Shown: positions 48,503 to 57,761, counted from the first letter of the stretch. The stretch is 64,000 bases of DNA from Mucilaginibacter robiniae (GCF_012849215.1 NZ_CP051682.1:1736001-1800000); one strand, 5' to 3'. Translations and numbers: made by a program. Notes: generated by a model not told the origin, from the sequence alone.

Positions 48503-49102
48503 TTAACCGTGTATAGTTTCTTTTTTGCCATAGTTCTGTATAACTTGAGCCTCGTAAGCTAAAAAGGCGGTCCAACGGGATTCTACGTCAATACCACCGG
48601 CATGTTTTTTAGCCAAGCGTATAAAGGTGGTATAGTGCGTAGCCTCGCTAATCATCAGCTCGTGGTAAAAAGCCGCCAGCTCATCATCATTAATATTTTC
48701 TGAAAGCACTTTAAAGCGTTCGCAACTGCGCGCTTCAATCATGGCTGCAAACAACAGCCGATCAATCAACTGCTCTTTACGGCTACCGCCCTTTTTCAAA
48801 AACTTCAGTAGTTCGCCAACATAATCATCCTTACGTTCTCGGCCTAACACATAGCCACGTGCCAGAATAATATCATGTACCCGCTTAAAATGGTCCATCT
48901 CTTCCTGCACCAGCAAAGCCATTTCCTGTACTAAGTCGCTTAAATCAGGATTTTGTACAATCAGGGTAATGGCATTACTAGCCGCTTTCTGCTCACAAAA
49001 AGCATGATCGGTTAAAATTTCTTCAATATTGCTTTCTACCACATTGGTAACCCAGCGTGGGTCGGTAGGCAATTGCAGTTTCAGGATAGTTTTCTCGCTC
49101 AC
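48503..49102 (-). CDS. miaE: tRNA-(ms2io6A37) hydroxylase MiaE-like
   Basis: This 199-residue ferritin-like diiron protein hydroxylates the isopentenyl group at tRNA position 37. Diiron ligands are spread over helices: EILTDHAFCEQKAASNA, MALLVQEEMDHFKRVHDI, MIEARSCERF and LMISEATHYTTFIRLA, all with the expected Glu and His residues. The start was set to the GTG at 49102 because a TAATTTTG box lies just upstream (49115-49108), with TTG at the -33 place; an in-frame TTG at 49138 would lie upstream of that transcript start. The name follows family resemblance. Confidence 0.9.
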   Translation of the reverse strand: MSEKTILKLQLPTDPRWVTNVVESNIEEILTDHAFCEQKAASNAITLIVQNPDLSDLVQEMALLVQEEMDHFKRVHDIILARGYVLGRERKDDYVGELLKFLKKGGSRKEQLIDRLLFAAMIEARSCERFKVLSENINDDELAAFYHELMISEATHYTTFIRLAKKHAGGIDVESRWTAFLAYEAQVIQNYGKKETIHG

Positions 49103-49107
49103 AGTAA

Positions 49108-49138
49108 CAAAATTACAGAATATGGAATCAACAGCCAA
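49108..49138 (-). promoter_or_regulatory. Promoter of miaE with box next to the start codon
   Basis: TTG (49138-49136), 20 bases, TAATTTTG (49115-49108), then five bases to the GTG start. This predicts a leaderless or nearly leaderless mRNA. Confidence 0.45.
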
Positions 49139-49181
49139 GTGTTAGGGTAGCAACAAAAAGTTTATGGTTATTAAAACCATT

Positions 49182-50132
49182 TCAATGACTTATAACGCTC
49201 CGGTACTTTCTTTTTAAATCCTTCTCCAAGTTACTAAATACGTAATCGTGCTCTTGTCTAATCCCCATCTTTTCTAAGGGCTCCCAGTACCAGCGAGGTG
49301 TAAGTACAGAGGTGTAAGTGGTTATCCTGGTCATTTTACATTGGTGAGCACCTACGCTATCAAAGTAGTAAATGGCCTGCTTAAACCCCAGCCACTTACG
49401 GCCTATTAAGTTGTAATTTACCACATCCATTTGCAATACTTTACCCTTCTGCAAGCGCGTAATCTTCTCAACAATAGTACCTCCTCCAAAATCGGCATTA
49501 CTTAATCGGCCACCTTTAAAATAACAAGTTCTTAACCCTCCCACTTCCTCCTTTTCCAGTACACATTTAGTAGGTATAGGTAAATCAAAGTTCATTAAAA
49601 AGGGCTTATCAGCATCTAAAGTATCTACAGATTTGATAGCATCATATACCTGTTGCGACGTGTAATTAAACACACCTACTGTTTTAACTTCAATAATAGC
49701 TTGCTCATCTTTACGGATGCGTTGTTCTACAGGTGCTGCTATCAGAAAAGGGATCAGGGGTATTAGCAAAACAGGAAGCAGGTTAGTTGATTTAATTTCA
49801 TCATAACGTTTTGCCAAATGGGTAACAATATAACCTATACAAATAATTGGAACTACAATGGGTAAAGTCATTACAATACATAGCAGTCCTGAAAGCCCTG
49901 GTACGTATAGTCCCATCAAACAAATGATTGTAGCCACAATAGCACCGATCAGTACATACCGGGTATTGGGTATGGCACCTATTGCTAAACCTAATATAAG
50001 CGGCAACAAAATGAAAAGTACCCAGCTATAATATACCCATCCCAGAAACAAGAATGTAATGCCTGTACCTAGAAAGATGAAAGTTAAAATAATGGAAAGC
50101 TGAAAGCTTCTGTCTTTAAGTATTTGCTTCAT
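49182..50132 (-). CDS. Membrane protein with SRPBCC-like C-terminal domain
   Basis: This 316-residue product starts at the ATG at 50132 (MKQILKDRSFQLS). The first half has about five hydrophobic helices (about 10-140), and the second half (about 150-316) is soluble and resembles an SRPBCC/polyketide-cyclase-like fold (VGVFNYTSQQVYDAIKSVD, GGGTIVEKITRLQKGKVLQMDV, MTRITTYTSVLTPRWYWEP). Such pairing suggests a membrane-anchored ligand- or lipid-binding domain. The role is unknown. It is followed by miaE and preceded by nadD on the same strand. Confidence 0.75.
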   Translation of the reverse strand: MKQILKDRSFQLSIILTFIFLGTGITFLFLGWVYYSWVLFILLPLILGLAIGAIPNTRYVLIGAIVATIICLMGLYVPGLSGLLCIVMTLPIVVPIICIGYIVTHLAKRYDEIKSTNLLPVLLIPLIPFLIAAPVEQRIRKDEQAIIEVKTVGVFNYTSQQVYDAIKSVDTLDADKPFLMNFDLPIPTKCVLEKEEVGGLRTCYFKGGRLSNADFGGGTIVEKITRLQKGKVLQMDVVNYNLIGRKWLGFKQAIYYFDSVGAHQCKMTRITTYTSVLTPRWYWEPLEKMGIRQEHDYVFSNLEKDLKRKYRSVISH

Positions 50133-50183
50133 GGTTGATTTGCCTACTTGCTGTGGAGCCAGCATACATCATAGGCAATATAC

Positions 50184-50756
50184 TTATTTATACAAATTTT
50201 TACTCTCCATAAATTGCAACACTGCATCGGGCACAAAATATTGTACGTTTTTGCCGGCAGCTATGGCGTTGCGGATGAAGGTAGCCGAAAGTTCCATCAG
50301 CGGCGTCATGGTAATAGTTACGGATGGATGTGAAGCCAGATCGGCGTTTTCATATCCCGGACGCGGATAAACATAAATCCGGTAATCGCGTAAAATAAGT
50401 TTGTAGTTTTTCCACTTGTGCAAACTGGCCAGGTTATCTGACCCCATAATGAGCACAAACTCATGCTGCGGATATTTTTCTTTCAGGTAAGTAAGTGTAT
50501 CAATAGTATAGGAAGGCTGAGGTAATTTCAGTTCTGCATCACTCACCTCAATATTTTCAGCGTTATCGGTAGCCAGCCGGGCCATTTCCAGCCTATCATA
50601 AGTATTAATCAGGCTACCGTACTTTTTTAACGGGTTTTGCGGAGTAACCACTAACCATACTTTATCCAGTTCGGTATGGTTAGCCATATAATTAGCAATT
50701 ATTAAGTGTCCAATATGAATAGGATTAAACGAACCAAATAACAGCCCTATTTTCAT
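50184..50756 (-). CDS. nadD: Nicotinate-nucleotide adenylyltransferase
   Basis: It makes NaAD from nicotinate mononucleotide and ATP in NAD synthesis. It has 190 residues with the nucleotidyltransferase HIGH motif at residues 14-17 (GSFNPIHIGH), LVVTPQNPLKK, SYTIDTLTYLKEKYP and the C-terminal SATFIRNAIAAGKNVQYFVPDAV (ISSTxxR-like). All the main NadD signatures are kept. It may be cotranscribed with the downstream membrane/SRPBCC gene, and it links with pnuC in NAD metabolism. Confidence 0.95.
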   Translation of the reverse strand: MKIGLLFGSFNPIHIGHLIIANYMANHTELDKVWLVVTPQNPLKKYGSLINTYDRLEMARLATDNAENIEVSDAELKLPQPSYTIDTLTYLKEKYPQHEFVLIMGSDNLASLHKWKNYKLILRDYRIYVYPRPGYENADLASHPSVTITMTPLMELSATFIRNAIAAGKNVQYFVPDAVLQFMESKNLYK

Positions 50757-50881
50757 GTCAGCAGTGGTTTACAGTTCCAGAGAAAATATCATGATAAGCT
50801 ATTAAGCAGCAATTTCTACACGGATAAAACAGTTTAGAAACTGCTACTTTACTGCTCGCAGTAACCTAATGGTTTATATTT

Positions 50882-51445
50882 TTATTTCCTTAAAAAATCA
50901 CTTACTAGTTGTTCTGCCTCTTTGCAAGCTACTTCCAGGTCGTAGTTTTTAAGAATAACATCAAACTTTGGAGCATAGTTCAGCTCTTTACCAGCTTTTT
51001 CAAAACGTTCTTTCAGTTTGGATTCACTGTCGGTACCCCGGCCGGTCAGGCGTTCCATCAATACTTCTAATGATGGTGGCTGTACAAATATAGCCAGCGC
51101 TTGATCTTGATATTTACGTTTTAAGTGCAGACCGCCTTCTACATCAATATCAAAAATCACGACTTTACCGTTTTTCCAGATCCGTTCAATTTCCTGACGT
51201 AGCGTTCCGTAAAACGTGCCCGAATATACTTCTTCAAATTCTACAAACTGTTTTTTGGCAATACGGTGCAAAAATTCTTCTTTGCTGATAAAGTAATAGT
51301 CTGAGCCGTTTTTCTCATCTCCCCTAGCTTCGCGAGTAGTGGCTGATATAGAAAATTCCAGTTCCGGGAACTTGGTAAGCAAATGATGTACAATAGTGGT
51401 TTTGCCGGCACCCGAGGGAGCAGAAAATATAAGCAGTTTACTCAT
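50882..51445 (-). CDS. gmk: Guanylate kinase
   Basis: It phosphorylates GMP to GDP. The 187 residues carry a P-loop at residues 9-16 (APSGAGKT), the GMP-binding SISATTREARGDEKNGSDYYF, GTLRQEIERIW and VIFDIDVEGG, and the lid R-rich stretch LTGRGTDSESKLKERFEKA. It is normal in length and cytoplasmic. It lies 91 bases downstream of yicC on the same strand. Confidence 0.97.
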   Translation of the reverse strand: MSKLLIFSAPSGAGKTTIVHHLLTKFPELEFSISATTREARGDEKNGSDYYFISKEEFLHRIAKKQFVEFEEVYSGTFYGTLRQEIERIWKNGKVVIFDIDVEGGLHLKRKYQDQALAIFVQPPSLEVLMERLTGRGTDSESKLKERFEKAGKELNYAPKFDVILKNYDLEVACKEAEQLVSDFLRK

Positions 51446-51536
51446 GTTAATTATTAAATTATTAGGGTATGTATTATTGGTTACTTAAATTATTGCTATA
51501 CAAATAATTTCATAACCTAATAACATAGTAGCCGCA

Positions 51537-52412
51537 CTACAGTACGTTCAATAGTTGTTCTTTTATTTTTTCCAGTTCTTCTTTCATGCCTACTACCAGC
51601 TTTTGTATGGCAGCATCGTTTGCTTTAGAACCCAGGGTGTTAATTTCACGACCAATTTCCTGCGAGATAAAGCCTAGTTTTTTACCATTTGCATCAGCAC
51701 TTTTCAGGGTTTCCATAAAGTATTGGCAATGGGTTTTCAGGCGAACTTTCTCTTCTGTAATATCTAGCTTATCAATATAATAGATCAGCTCCTGTTCAAA
51801 GCGGTTCTTATCAATATTTTCGCTACCTGCAGCATCAGCCAAATATTGGTTCAGGCGTTCGCGTATTAGTGGGATGCGTTTAGGATCTTCAACTTCTACT
51901 TGTTCCAGATTAGACAATATTAAACCTATACGATGGGTTAGATCCTGCTGCAATACTTTACCTTCATCGGCTCTGAACTGCTGAAAAGCTGCTAATGCCT
52001 GCTGAAAGGTTTTTTCTACCAGCTTCCATTCCTCTTCAGTAATAGTATCTTCACTATATTTTACTACTTCGGGTAAGCCCAGCGCTAGTTGTAACAGGTT
52101 ACCGGCAGGCTCATTAAGTTCGGTGCTTACTGCCTGTAATTGTTCGTAATAGTGTTTCAGCAAGGCCGTATCAATACCAGCTGCTTTAACAGCCGAACCG
52201 GTTTGCTCGGTATGTATAGACAGATTTACTTTACCGCGTTCCACCTGTTTGCTGCACTCGGTGCGCAATTGAAACTCTTTTTCGGAAAAAGCTTTGGGAA
52301 TACGCAATGACAGCTCCAGAAATTTGCTGTTCAGCGATTTGATCTCAACGGTGTATTTGGTGCTGCCCGAATCAAATACAGCAATTCCATACCCTGTCAT
52401 GGATTTTATCAT
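51537..52412 (-). CDS. yicC: YicC family protein (putative endoribonuclease)
   Basis: This 291-residue protein starts with the invariant MIKSMTGYG, which decides the ATG at 52412. It has the YicC N-domain (YTVEIKSLNSKFLELSLRIPKAFSEKE) and the C-terminal DUF1732 domain (EELIYYIDKLDITEEKVRLKTH, GKKLGFISQEIGREINTLGSKANDA). E. coli YicC is reported to act in RNA decay as an endoribonuclease. Next to gmk, as in many bacteria. A -7 box lies three bases before the ATG, suggesting a leaderless mRNA. Confidence 0.95.
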   Translation of the reverse strand: MIKSMTGYGIAVFDSGSTKYTVEIKSLNSKFLELSLRIPKAFSEKEFQLRTECSKQVERGKVNLSIHTEQTGSAVKAAGIDTALLKHYYEQLQAVSTELNEPAGNLLQLALGLPEVVKYSEDTITEEEWKLVEKTFQQALAAFQQFRADEGKVLQQDLTHRIGLILSNLEQVEVEDPKRIPLIRERLNQYLADAAGSENIDKNRFEQELIYYIDKLDITEEKVRLKTHCQYFMETLKSADANGKKLGFISQEIGREINTLGSKANDAAIQKLVVGMKEELEKIKEQLLNVL

Positions 52413-52415
52413 GTG

Positions 52416-52423
52416 CAAAGATA
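52416..52423 (-). promoter_or_regulatory. -7 box (TATCTTTG) immediately before yicC ATG
   Basis: Only three bases lie between this TAnnTTTG box and the start codon, so transcription would begin at about the A of the ATG. Confidence 0.45.
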
Positions 52424-52637
52424 GAGATTTTTGTGATTAGTTAGAAAATAGGTGATTCTGTTGGCTATGAAGGCCATAAAATAGTTATGAAGTGCGTTAT
52501 AAGATTAATATTTATTGCTCAAGTTTTATTGAAAGCTGATTTACTACTGCCAACGTTCGGCATCTATCTATAATGCTATTAATTAATACATCAGCTTTCC
52601 TTAACTTATTTTAACAACTCTACTTTTTCAGAATGCC

Positions 52638-52645
52638 TATCTTTG
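52638..52645 (+). promoter_or_regulatory. -7 box (TATCTTTG) setting the start of the next gene
   Basis: The box lies inside the longest open frame (which could start at 52633). The transcript should begin near 52651, so the ATG at 52654 or 52660 is the real start. Confidence 0.45.
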
Positions 52646-52653
52646 CAGGAAAC

Positions 52654-53412
52654 ATGTTTATGCTAATATTAACCAGAACCTTATTAATTGTATTGTGCCT
52701 AAGCTTACTAACCAGTATAGCTCTTGCACAAGCGCCAATTACGGTGAAAGGGCTGGTTTTTAACCAAAGCTCGGCCGTAAGGTTGGCTCAGGTTACTATA
52801 GCTAACCGGCACAACCAAACTTATGCTACCACCAATAACCTGGGCGAGTTCAGCATTCAGGCTGCTATAGGCGATAGCTTAATGATTTTTAAAGCAGGAT
52901 TTACTGAACAGAAGATAGCTGTAAAAAGCACGCAAGATTTAATGATTTCGTTGATACCAGTTACGCAGTTAGCGGATGTTATCATTAAATCTACCTCTAA
53001 AAGGCAGGAACAGCAGCAAACGATGGATGTGTACCGCAGCAAGGGTATTTATTTTGATGGGAAGCCGCCGCTTTTGGCCGGACTAGGTTCACCAGCTACT
53101 GCTTTGTATGAATTGTTTGGCAAAGGCCCAAGGCAGGCACGCCATTTCAGCAACTATATTAAGCGGGAGAATGAACAAACTGCTATTAACCGGCGCTACA
53201 ATAAAGAGTTGGTAAAACGGGTAACTAACCTAAATGATGAAGAAGCCCAGCAACTGGTAGAGGCCTACCGCCCTACGCCGGAAGAAATCACTAAATGGAG
53301 TGATTATGATTTAATTCAGTTTATCAAAAAATCGGTGGTTAGCTTCAAAACGCCTTCAGGTTTAAAACCTCTGCCTAAACTACCGTCAGCTTCTGAAGCG
53401 CCAAAATCATGA
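52654..53412 (+). CDS. Secreted protein with carboxypeptidase-regulatory-like domain
   Basis: This 252-residue product has a signal peptide (LLIVLCLSLLTSIALAQ) followed by a CarboxypepD_reg-like beta-sandwich (ITVKGLVFNQSSAVRLAQVTIANR ... NNLGEFSIQAAIGDSLMIF). The C-terminal half is helical and charged (EEAQQLVEAYRPTPEEITKWSDYDLIQFIKKSV). It resembles peptidase-associated domain-like proteins without a barrel, common in Sphingobacteriaceae. Function unknown. The start was set by the promoter box described just upstream. Confidence 0.8.
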   Translation: MFMLILTRTLLIVLCLSLLTSIALAQAPITVKGLVFNQSSAVRLAQVTIANRHNQTYATTNNLGEFSIQAAIGDSLMIFKAGFTEQKIAVKSTQDLMISLIPVTQLADVIIKSTSKRQEQQQTMDVYRSKGIYFDGKPPLLAGLGSPATALYELFGKGPRQARHFSNYIKRENEQTAINRRYNKELVKRVTNLNDEEAQQLVEAYRPTPEEITKWSDYDLIQFIKKSVVSFKTPSGLKPLPKLPSASEAPKS

Positions 53413-53437
53413 TTAAATAAAGTAGTTGAGTAGTTTT

Positions 53438-54163
53438 TTAAATCCCTAAAGCTTCGCAAGCCTTTTCGGCAGCTAGTTTTTCAGCATTCTTTTTACTGAA
53501 TTCTTTTCCTTGCCCTACTACTTCGCCATCAATATTTACCTGTACGGTAAACAATTTATTACTTTCCCCATCTTGATTTTGAGCCACTTCAAACAACACA
53601 TCTTTACCATGACGCTGGCACCACTCAATTAATTTACTCTTGAAATTAGTTTCGGTTTGCTCAAGCGTATGAATATCAATATGCGATTTGATGATGTGAT
53701 TAATCAAGAAGTTCTTGGTAAAATCGTATCCTTTATCCAGATATACGGCACCTACCAGCGCCTCAAAGGCATCGCCCATTAATGAACCCTGGCGGGTCGC
53801 ATTAATCATGCGGTTATCATACTCCACCAATTGTTCAAAGCCTAGCTTGCGGCCTAGTTGGTTCAGGTTGTTACGGTTTACCATTTTGGAGCGCAGCTCG
53901 GTTAAAAAGCCCTCGTCTTTATACGGGTACATTTTAAATAATACCTCGGCTACAACGCTGCCCAGTACGGCATCACCCAAAAACTCCAACCGCTCGTTAC
54001 TGTTTTTAACGCCTTGCTTTACGGATTTAGCTACTGACTTGTGCCGGAAAGCCAAACGGTATAAAGACAAATTGCCCGGCACGAAGCCGAGCAAATTTTT
54101 TAAAGTTCTGACGTATTTACGGTGAGGAGATAAGTATAACTTATATAACCGGCTAACAGGCAT
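53438..54163 (-). CDS. rnc: Ribonuclease III
   Basis: This 241-residue double-stranded RNA endonuclease processes rRNA and mRNA. The nuclease signature NERLEFLGDAVLGSVV (Glu60, Asp64) and the second acidic site region (LMGDAFEALVGAVYLDKG) are intact. The C-terminal dsRBD (about 170-240) has the ending KKNAEKLAAEKACEALG. It lies 12 bases after fabF on the same strand, making the acpP-fabF-rnc order that is common in bacteria. Confidence 0.97.
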   Translation of the reverse strand: MPVSRLYKLYLSPHRKYVRTLKNLLGFVPGNLSLYRLAFRHKSVAKSVKQGVKNSNERLEFLGDAVLGSVVAEVLFKMYPYKDEGFLTELRSKMVNRNNLNQLGRKLGFEQLVEYDNRMINATRQGSLMGDAFEALVGAVYLDKGYDFTKNFLINHIIKSHIDIHTLEQTETNFKSKLIEWCQRHGKDVLFEVAQNQDGESNKLFTVQVNIDGEVVGQGKEFSKKNAEKLAAEKACEALGI

Positions 54164-54175
54164 TCAGATTACCAA

Positions 54176-55429
54176 TTATTCTTCGTATTTTTTGAATATA
54201 ACCGAAGCATTATGGCCACCAAAGCCAAATCCATTACTTTGTGCTGCGCGTACTTCCCTTTGCTGTGCTTTATTAAAGGTAAAGTTAATACGCGGATCAA
54301 AAGCCGGATCATCCGTAAAGTGGTTGATAGTTGGCGGTATCACATCATTTTTTACAGCCAAAATAGCTGCAATAGCTTCAACTGCACCAGCAGCACCCAG
54401 CAAGTGGCCTGTCATGGATTTGGTTGAACTGATGTTGATACGATAAATCTCATCACCATACGCCTGCTGTATAGCTTTTATCTCCTGAGGGTCGCCCAGT
54501 GGGGTTGATGTACCATGTACGTTCACATAGTCAATGTCGGCAGGTGTTAAACCGGCATCTTCCAGCGCCGCTTTCATTACCAGGGTAGCGCCTAAACCTT
54601 CAGGGTGCGGAGCCGTCATGTGATAAGCATCGGCACTCATGCCGCCGCCTACCATTTCAGCATAAATTTTAGCACCACGGGCTTTAGCGTGCTCCAGTTC
54701 TTCCAGTATGATGGTTCCGGCACCTTCACCGGCCACAAAGCCGTCTCGGTCCAGATCAAACGGGCGTGAAGCTGTAGCTGGGTCATCATTACGGGTTGAC
54801 AGGGCGTGCATAGCATTAAAGCCACCAATACCCGCCTCGTTAATGATAGCCTCTGAGCCGCCACTGATAAACATATTGGCTTTACCTAAACGCAGGTAAT
54901 TAAAAGCATCGATAAGTGAGTTGTTGGACGACGCACAAGCCGAAACAGTGGTAAAGTTAGGACCACGCAAACCATATTTGATAGAAATATGCCCTGGAGC
55001 AATATCAGCTATCATTTTAGGAATAAAGAAAGGATTAAAGCGCGGCGAACCATCCCCTTTGGCAAAGTTTACTACTTCGTCCAGAAAGGTTTTTAAACCA
55101 CCAATACCTGAACCCCAGATAACCCCGATACGATTGGTATCCAGCTTATCAAAGTCCAGCTCAGCATCTTTTACAGCCTCATCAACAGCATACAGAGCGT
55201 ATTGAACAAAGGGGTCGAGCTTACGGGCATCTTTACGGCCCAAAAAAGCATCGGCATCAAAGTTCTTTACCTCGCACGCAAATTTGGTTTTGAAATTGGT
55301 GGTATCAAAACTCTTAATCAAGGCAGCACCACTCACTCCATTCAACAACCCGTCCCAATATTCAGGAACGGAATTCCCAATTGGAGTAAGCGCACCAAGC
55401 CCGGTTACTACAACTCGTTTAAACTCCAT
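54176..55429 (-). CDS. fabF: Beta-ketoacyl-ACP synthase II
   Basis: It condenses malonyl-ACP with acyl-ACP in fatty acid elongation. It has 417 residues with the triad Cys165 (TTVSACASSNN), His305 (VNVHGTSTPLGD) and His342 (KSMTGHLLGAAGAVEA). The N-terminal KRVVVTGLGALTPIG and the C-terminal QSNGFGFGGHNASVIF are typical. It follows acpP by 21 bases in the acpP-fabF-rnc operon. Confidence 0.97.
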   Translation of the reverse strand: MEFKRVVVTGLGALTPIGNSVPEYWDGLLNGVSGAALIKSFDTTNFKTKFACEVKNFDADAFLGRKDARKLDPFVQYALYAVDEAVKDAELDFDKLDTNRIGVIWGSGIGGLKTFLDEVVNFAKGDGSPRFNPFFIPKMIADIAPGHISIKYGLRGPNFTTVSACASSNNSLIDAFNYLRLGKANMFISGGSEAIINEAGIGGFNAMHALSTRNDDPATASRPFDLDRDGFVAGEGAGTIILEELEHAKARGAKIYAEMVGGGMSADAYHMTAPHPEGLGATLVMKAALEDAGLTPADIDYVNVHGTSTPLGDPQEIKAIQQAYGDEIYRINISSTKSMTGHLLGAAGAVEAIAAILAVKNDVIPPTINHFTDDPAFDPRINFTFNKAQQREVRAAQSNGFGFGGHNASVIFKKYEE

Positions 55430-55450
55430 TTATTTGGTACCCGGGAGTTC

Positions 55451-55687
55451 TTATTTAACGTTTTTTTCAAGGTAGGCAATTGCCTGGCCTACTGTACCGA
55501 TAGTTTCTGCCTGATCGTCAGGAATAGCTACGTTAAATTCTTTTTCAAACTCCATGATCAGCTCTACGGTGTCTAAAGAGTCAGCGCCTAGATCATTTGT
55601 GAAACTAGCTTCAGGTGTTACTTCACTCTCGTCAACACCTAATTTTTCTACGATGATAGCTTTTACTCTTGAAGCGATATCAGACAT
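55451..55687 (-). CDS. acpP: Acyl carrier protein
   Basis: This 78-residue acidic carrier has the phosphopantetheine site Ser37 in [18 protein letters not shown]. The rest matches the primary fatty acid ACP ([22 protein letters not shown] and [11 protein letters not shown]). It is the first gene of the acpP-fabF-rnc operon, with a good promoter 62 bases upstream. Confidence 0.98.
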   Translation of the reverse strand: MSDIASRVKAIIVEKLGVDESEVTPEASFTNDLGADSLDTVELIMEFEKEFNVAIPDDQAETIGTVGQAIAYLEKNVK

Positions 55688-55748
55688 AATCTTATGTTTA
55701 ATGATTAATAAATTTTCAGTGCAAAGAAAAATAAATTCTGTTAAATAT

Positions 55749-55781
55749 CAAATCTAAAATCTTATGCTTTGTTGTAACAAA
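55749..55781 (-). promoter_or_regulatory. Promoter of the acpP-fabF-rnc operon
   Basis: On the minus strand TTTG (55781-55778), 21 bases, then TAGATTTG (55756-55749) matches the Bacteroidota -33/-7 pattern. The leader to acpP is about 55 bases. Confidence 0.55.
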
Positions 55782-55832
55782 ATTTCATGGCTACAGTTTC
55801 AGTTTGTAATTTTACAGCCCAAATAAATTGCT

Positions 55833-56255
55833 TTGACCAAGAAGGTTTTAAAATTTGAGATAGACCTTGACTTTGTCCTCGTTGCCATCACGACGTCATT
55901 GAAAGATTATCGTGTATGCTATTTTATCAATAAGTATCTCAGATTCAACCTTAAAAAAATACCTGACCTGGCTGTTGATATTTATCAAAGCACTACAGAG
56001 CCTGCCTTTTTTTCTATTTACCATTATCAGTGGGAAACTACCGAAACTGATTTTTACTTTATAGCCAACAAAGGCACCGAAGGCTTGCTGATACCAGAAA
56101 TGCGCGAGATTGATTATTTTTTGATGATACGTAACTATATCGATGAAGGCGACCTGAATTATTTACTCTCGGCGCTTAACCGCATACAGGAAATTATTAC
56201 CGCAGTAAAGATTGAACCTAAAAAAATAAAATCACACGAAAATCTTTTATTTTAG
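55833..56255 (+). CDS. IPExxxVDY family protein
   Basis: This 140-residue protein carries the naming motif as IPEMREIDYF near residue 90, with the usual KVLKFEIDLDF N-terminus and the RNYIDEGDLNYLLSALNRI helical end. The start is a TTG (55833), since no ATG or GTG lies in a suitable place. The family has no established function but is nearly always found next to pyk or acpP in Bacteroidota, as here. It may be cotranscribed with pyk. Confidence 0.9.
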   Translation: MTKKVLKFEIDLDFVLVAITTSLKDYRVCYFINKYLRFNLKKIPDLAVDIYQSTTEPAFFSIYHYQWETTETDFYFIANKGTEGLLIPEMREIDYFLMIRNYIDEGDLNYLLSALNRIQEIITAVKIEPKKIKSHENLLF

Positions 56256-56324
56256 CACAATTTTTAAAACATAACTGCCATAGTGTTATTGATACACTAG
56301 ACAGGACATATAACATCCCGATAT

Positions 56325-57761
56325 ATGAAATTATCTTACAACCGTACTAAAATTGTGGCTACCATGGGCCCTGCATCTGCAAAAAAAGATGTATTGCTGG
56401 CGATGATTAAAGCCGGTGTTAACGTATGCCGCTTAAACTTTTCGCACGGCCGGCCTGAGGACCACCAGAAAACGATTGATTTGATTCGTGAGCTTAACGA
56501 ACAATATAAAACCAACATCAGCATTCTGGCCGATTTGCAAGGCCCCAAAATCCGTATCGGTTTGGTAAAAGATGGTGGCATTCATTTGGTAAATGGCAAG
56601 CACATTACCATGACCACCAATGAGTGTATTGGCGATGACAACCAGATTTATATTACTTACGACACCTTTCCGCAAGATGTACAGGCCAACGAAATTATTT
56701 TGTTAGACGACGGAAAGCTGCAATTGAAAGTAATTGAAACTAACCGTAAAGATAAAGTAGAGTGTGAAGTTATACACGGTGGTATTTTAACCTCACGTAA
56801 AGGTGTGAACCTACCTAACACTAAAGTATCTATCCCTAGCTTAACTGAAGAAGATTTAGTAAACCTGCAATTTGCCCTGCAAAATGATGTAGAGTGGATC
56901 GGTTTATCATTCGTACGTACCGGTGAAGATATTGTGGAACTGAAACGCATCATCAGTCGCAGTGGTAAAGCATCTAGAGTAATTGCTAAAATTGAGAAAC
57001 CGGAGGCTATTGAAAATATTGACGCCATTGTTGCCGCTACAGATGGCGTAATGGTGGCCCGTGGTGACTTGGGTGTTGAAATGCCGCTTGAAGAAGTGCC
57101 TTTACTGCAAAAAATGATTGCTCGTAAATGCCGCGCTGCTTCTAAACCGGTAATTGTAGCTACCCAGATGCTGGAAAGCATGATAACTACACCACGCCCT
57201 ACCCGTGCTGAAGTGAACGACGTTGCCAACTCTGTACTGGATGGCGCTGATGCTGTAATGCTAAGCGGCGAAACTTCAGTAGGTGAGTTTCCGGTAATTG
57301 TAATTGAAACTATGGCTAAAATTGTGCGTAATGTGGAAGAACGCGGTTATCCGTTTAATACACCAAAGCATTCTCTTACCGACCCATCATCACCTAACTA
57401 CCTGAGCGATGCGGTATGTGAATCAGCCGTTCACTTAGCTGAGCATTCAAATGCGATAGGTATTGTATCCATGACTTTCTCTGGTTACACAGCATTTCAA
57501 ATATCTAGTCACCGCCCTAAGGCTAACACTTACATCTTTACTTCAAACAGAAACTTACTAAATGCATTAAGCCTGCTTTGGGGTGTAAAAGCTTTTTACT
57601 ACGACGAACTGGAAAGCACTGATAAAACCATCAGCGATGTAAATAACATTCTGAAAGCAGAAAACCTGGTTGAAATTGGCGATGTAGTCATCAACACTGC
57701 TGCCGTGCCAATTGCTAATCAAGGCAAAACCAATATGCTGAAAGTTACGGTAGTTGAATAA
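56325..57761 (+). CDS. pyk: Pyruvate kinase
   Basis: It makes pyruvate and ATP from phosphoenolpyruvate and ADP. It has 478 residues with KIVATMGPAS and GVNVCRLNFSHG at the N-terminus, the ADP/Mg site ADLQGPKIRIG, the catalytic Lys222 in VIAKIEKPEAIENI, and GVMVARGDLGVEMP. The C-terminal allosteric domain is present (SDAVCESAVHLAEHSN onward). An imperfect hairpin (TAGTGT / ACACTA) lies in its leader at 56281-56299. It is followed by a strong terminator. Confidence 0.97.
   Translation: MKLSYNRTKIVATMGPASAKKDVLLAMIKAGVNVCRLNFSHGRPEDHQKTIDLIRELNEQYKTNISILADLQGPKIRIGLVKDGGIHLVNGKHITMTTNECIGDDNQIYITYDTFPQDVQANEIILLDDGKLQLKVIETNRKDKVECEVIHGGILTSRKGVNLPNTKVSIPSLTEEDLVNLQFALQNDVEWIGLSFVRTGEDIVELKRIISRSGKASRVIAKIEKPEAIENIDAIVAATDGVMVARGDLGVEMPLEEVPLLQKMIARKCRAASKPVIVATQMLESMITTPRPTRAEVNDVANSVLDGADAVMLSGETSVGEFPVIVIETMAKIVRNVEERGYPFNTPKHSLTDPSSPNYLSDAVCESAVHLAEHSNAIGIVSMTFSGYTAFQISSHRPKANTYIFTSNRNLLNALSLLWGVKAFYYDELESTDKTISDVNNILKAENLVEIGDVVINTAAVPIANQGKTNMLKVTVVE

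Noticed and set aside
54192..55205. Plus-strand ORFs opposite fabF
   Set aside because: They are shadows of fabF; the minus-strand reading has the complete catalytic triad.
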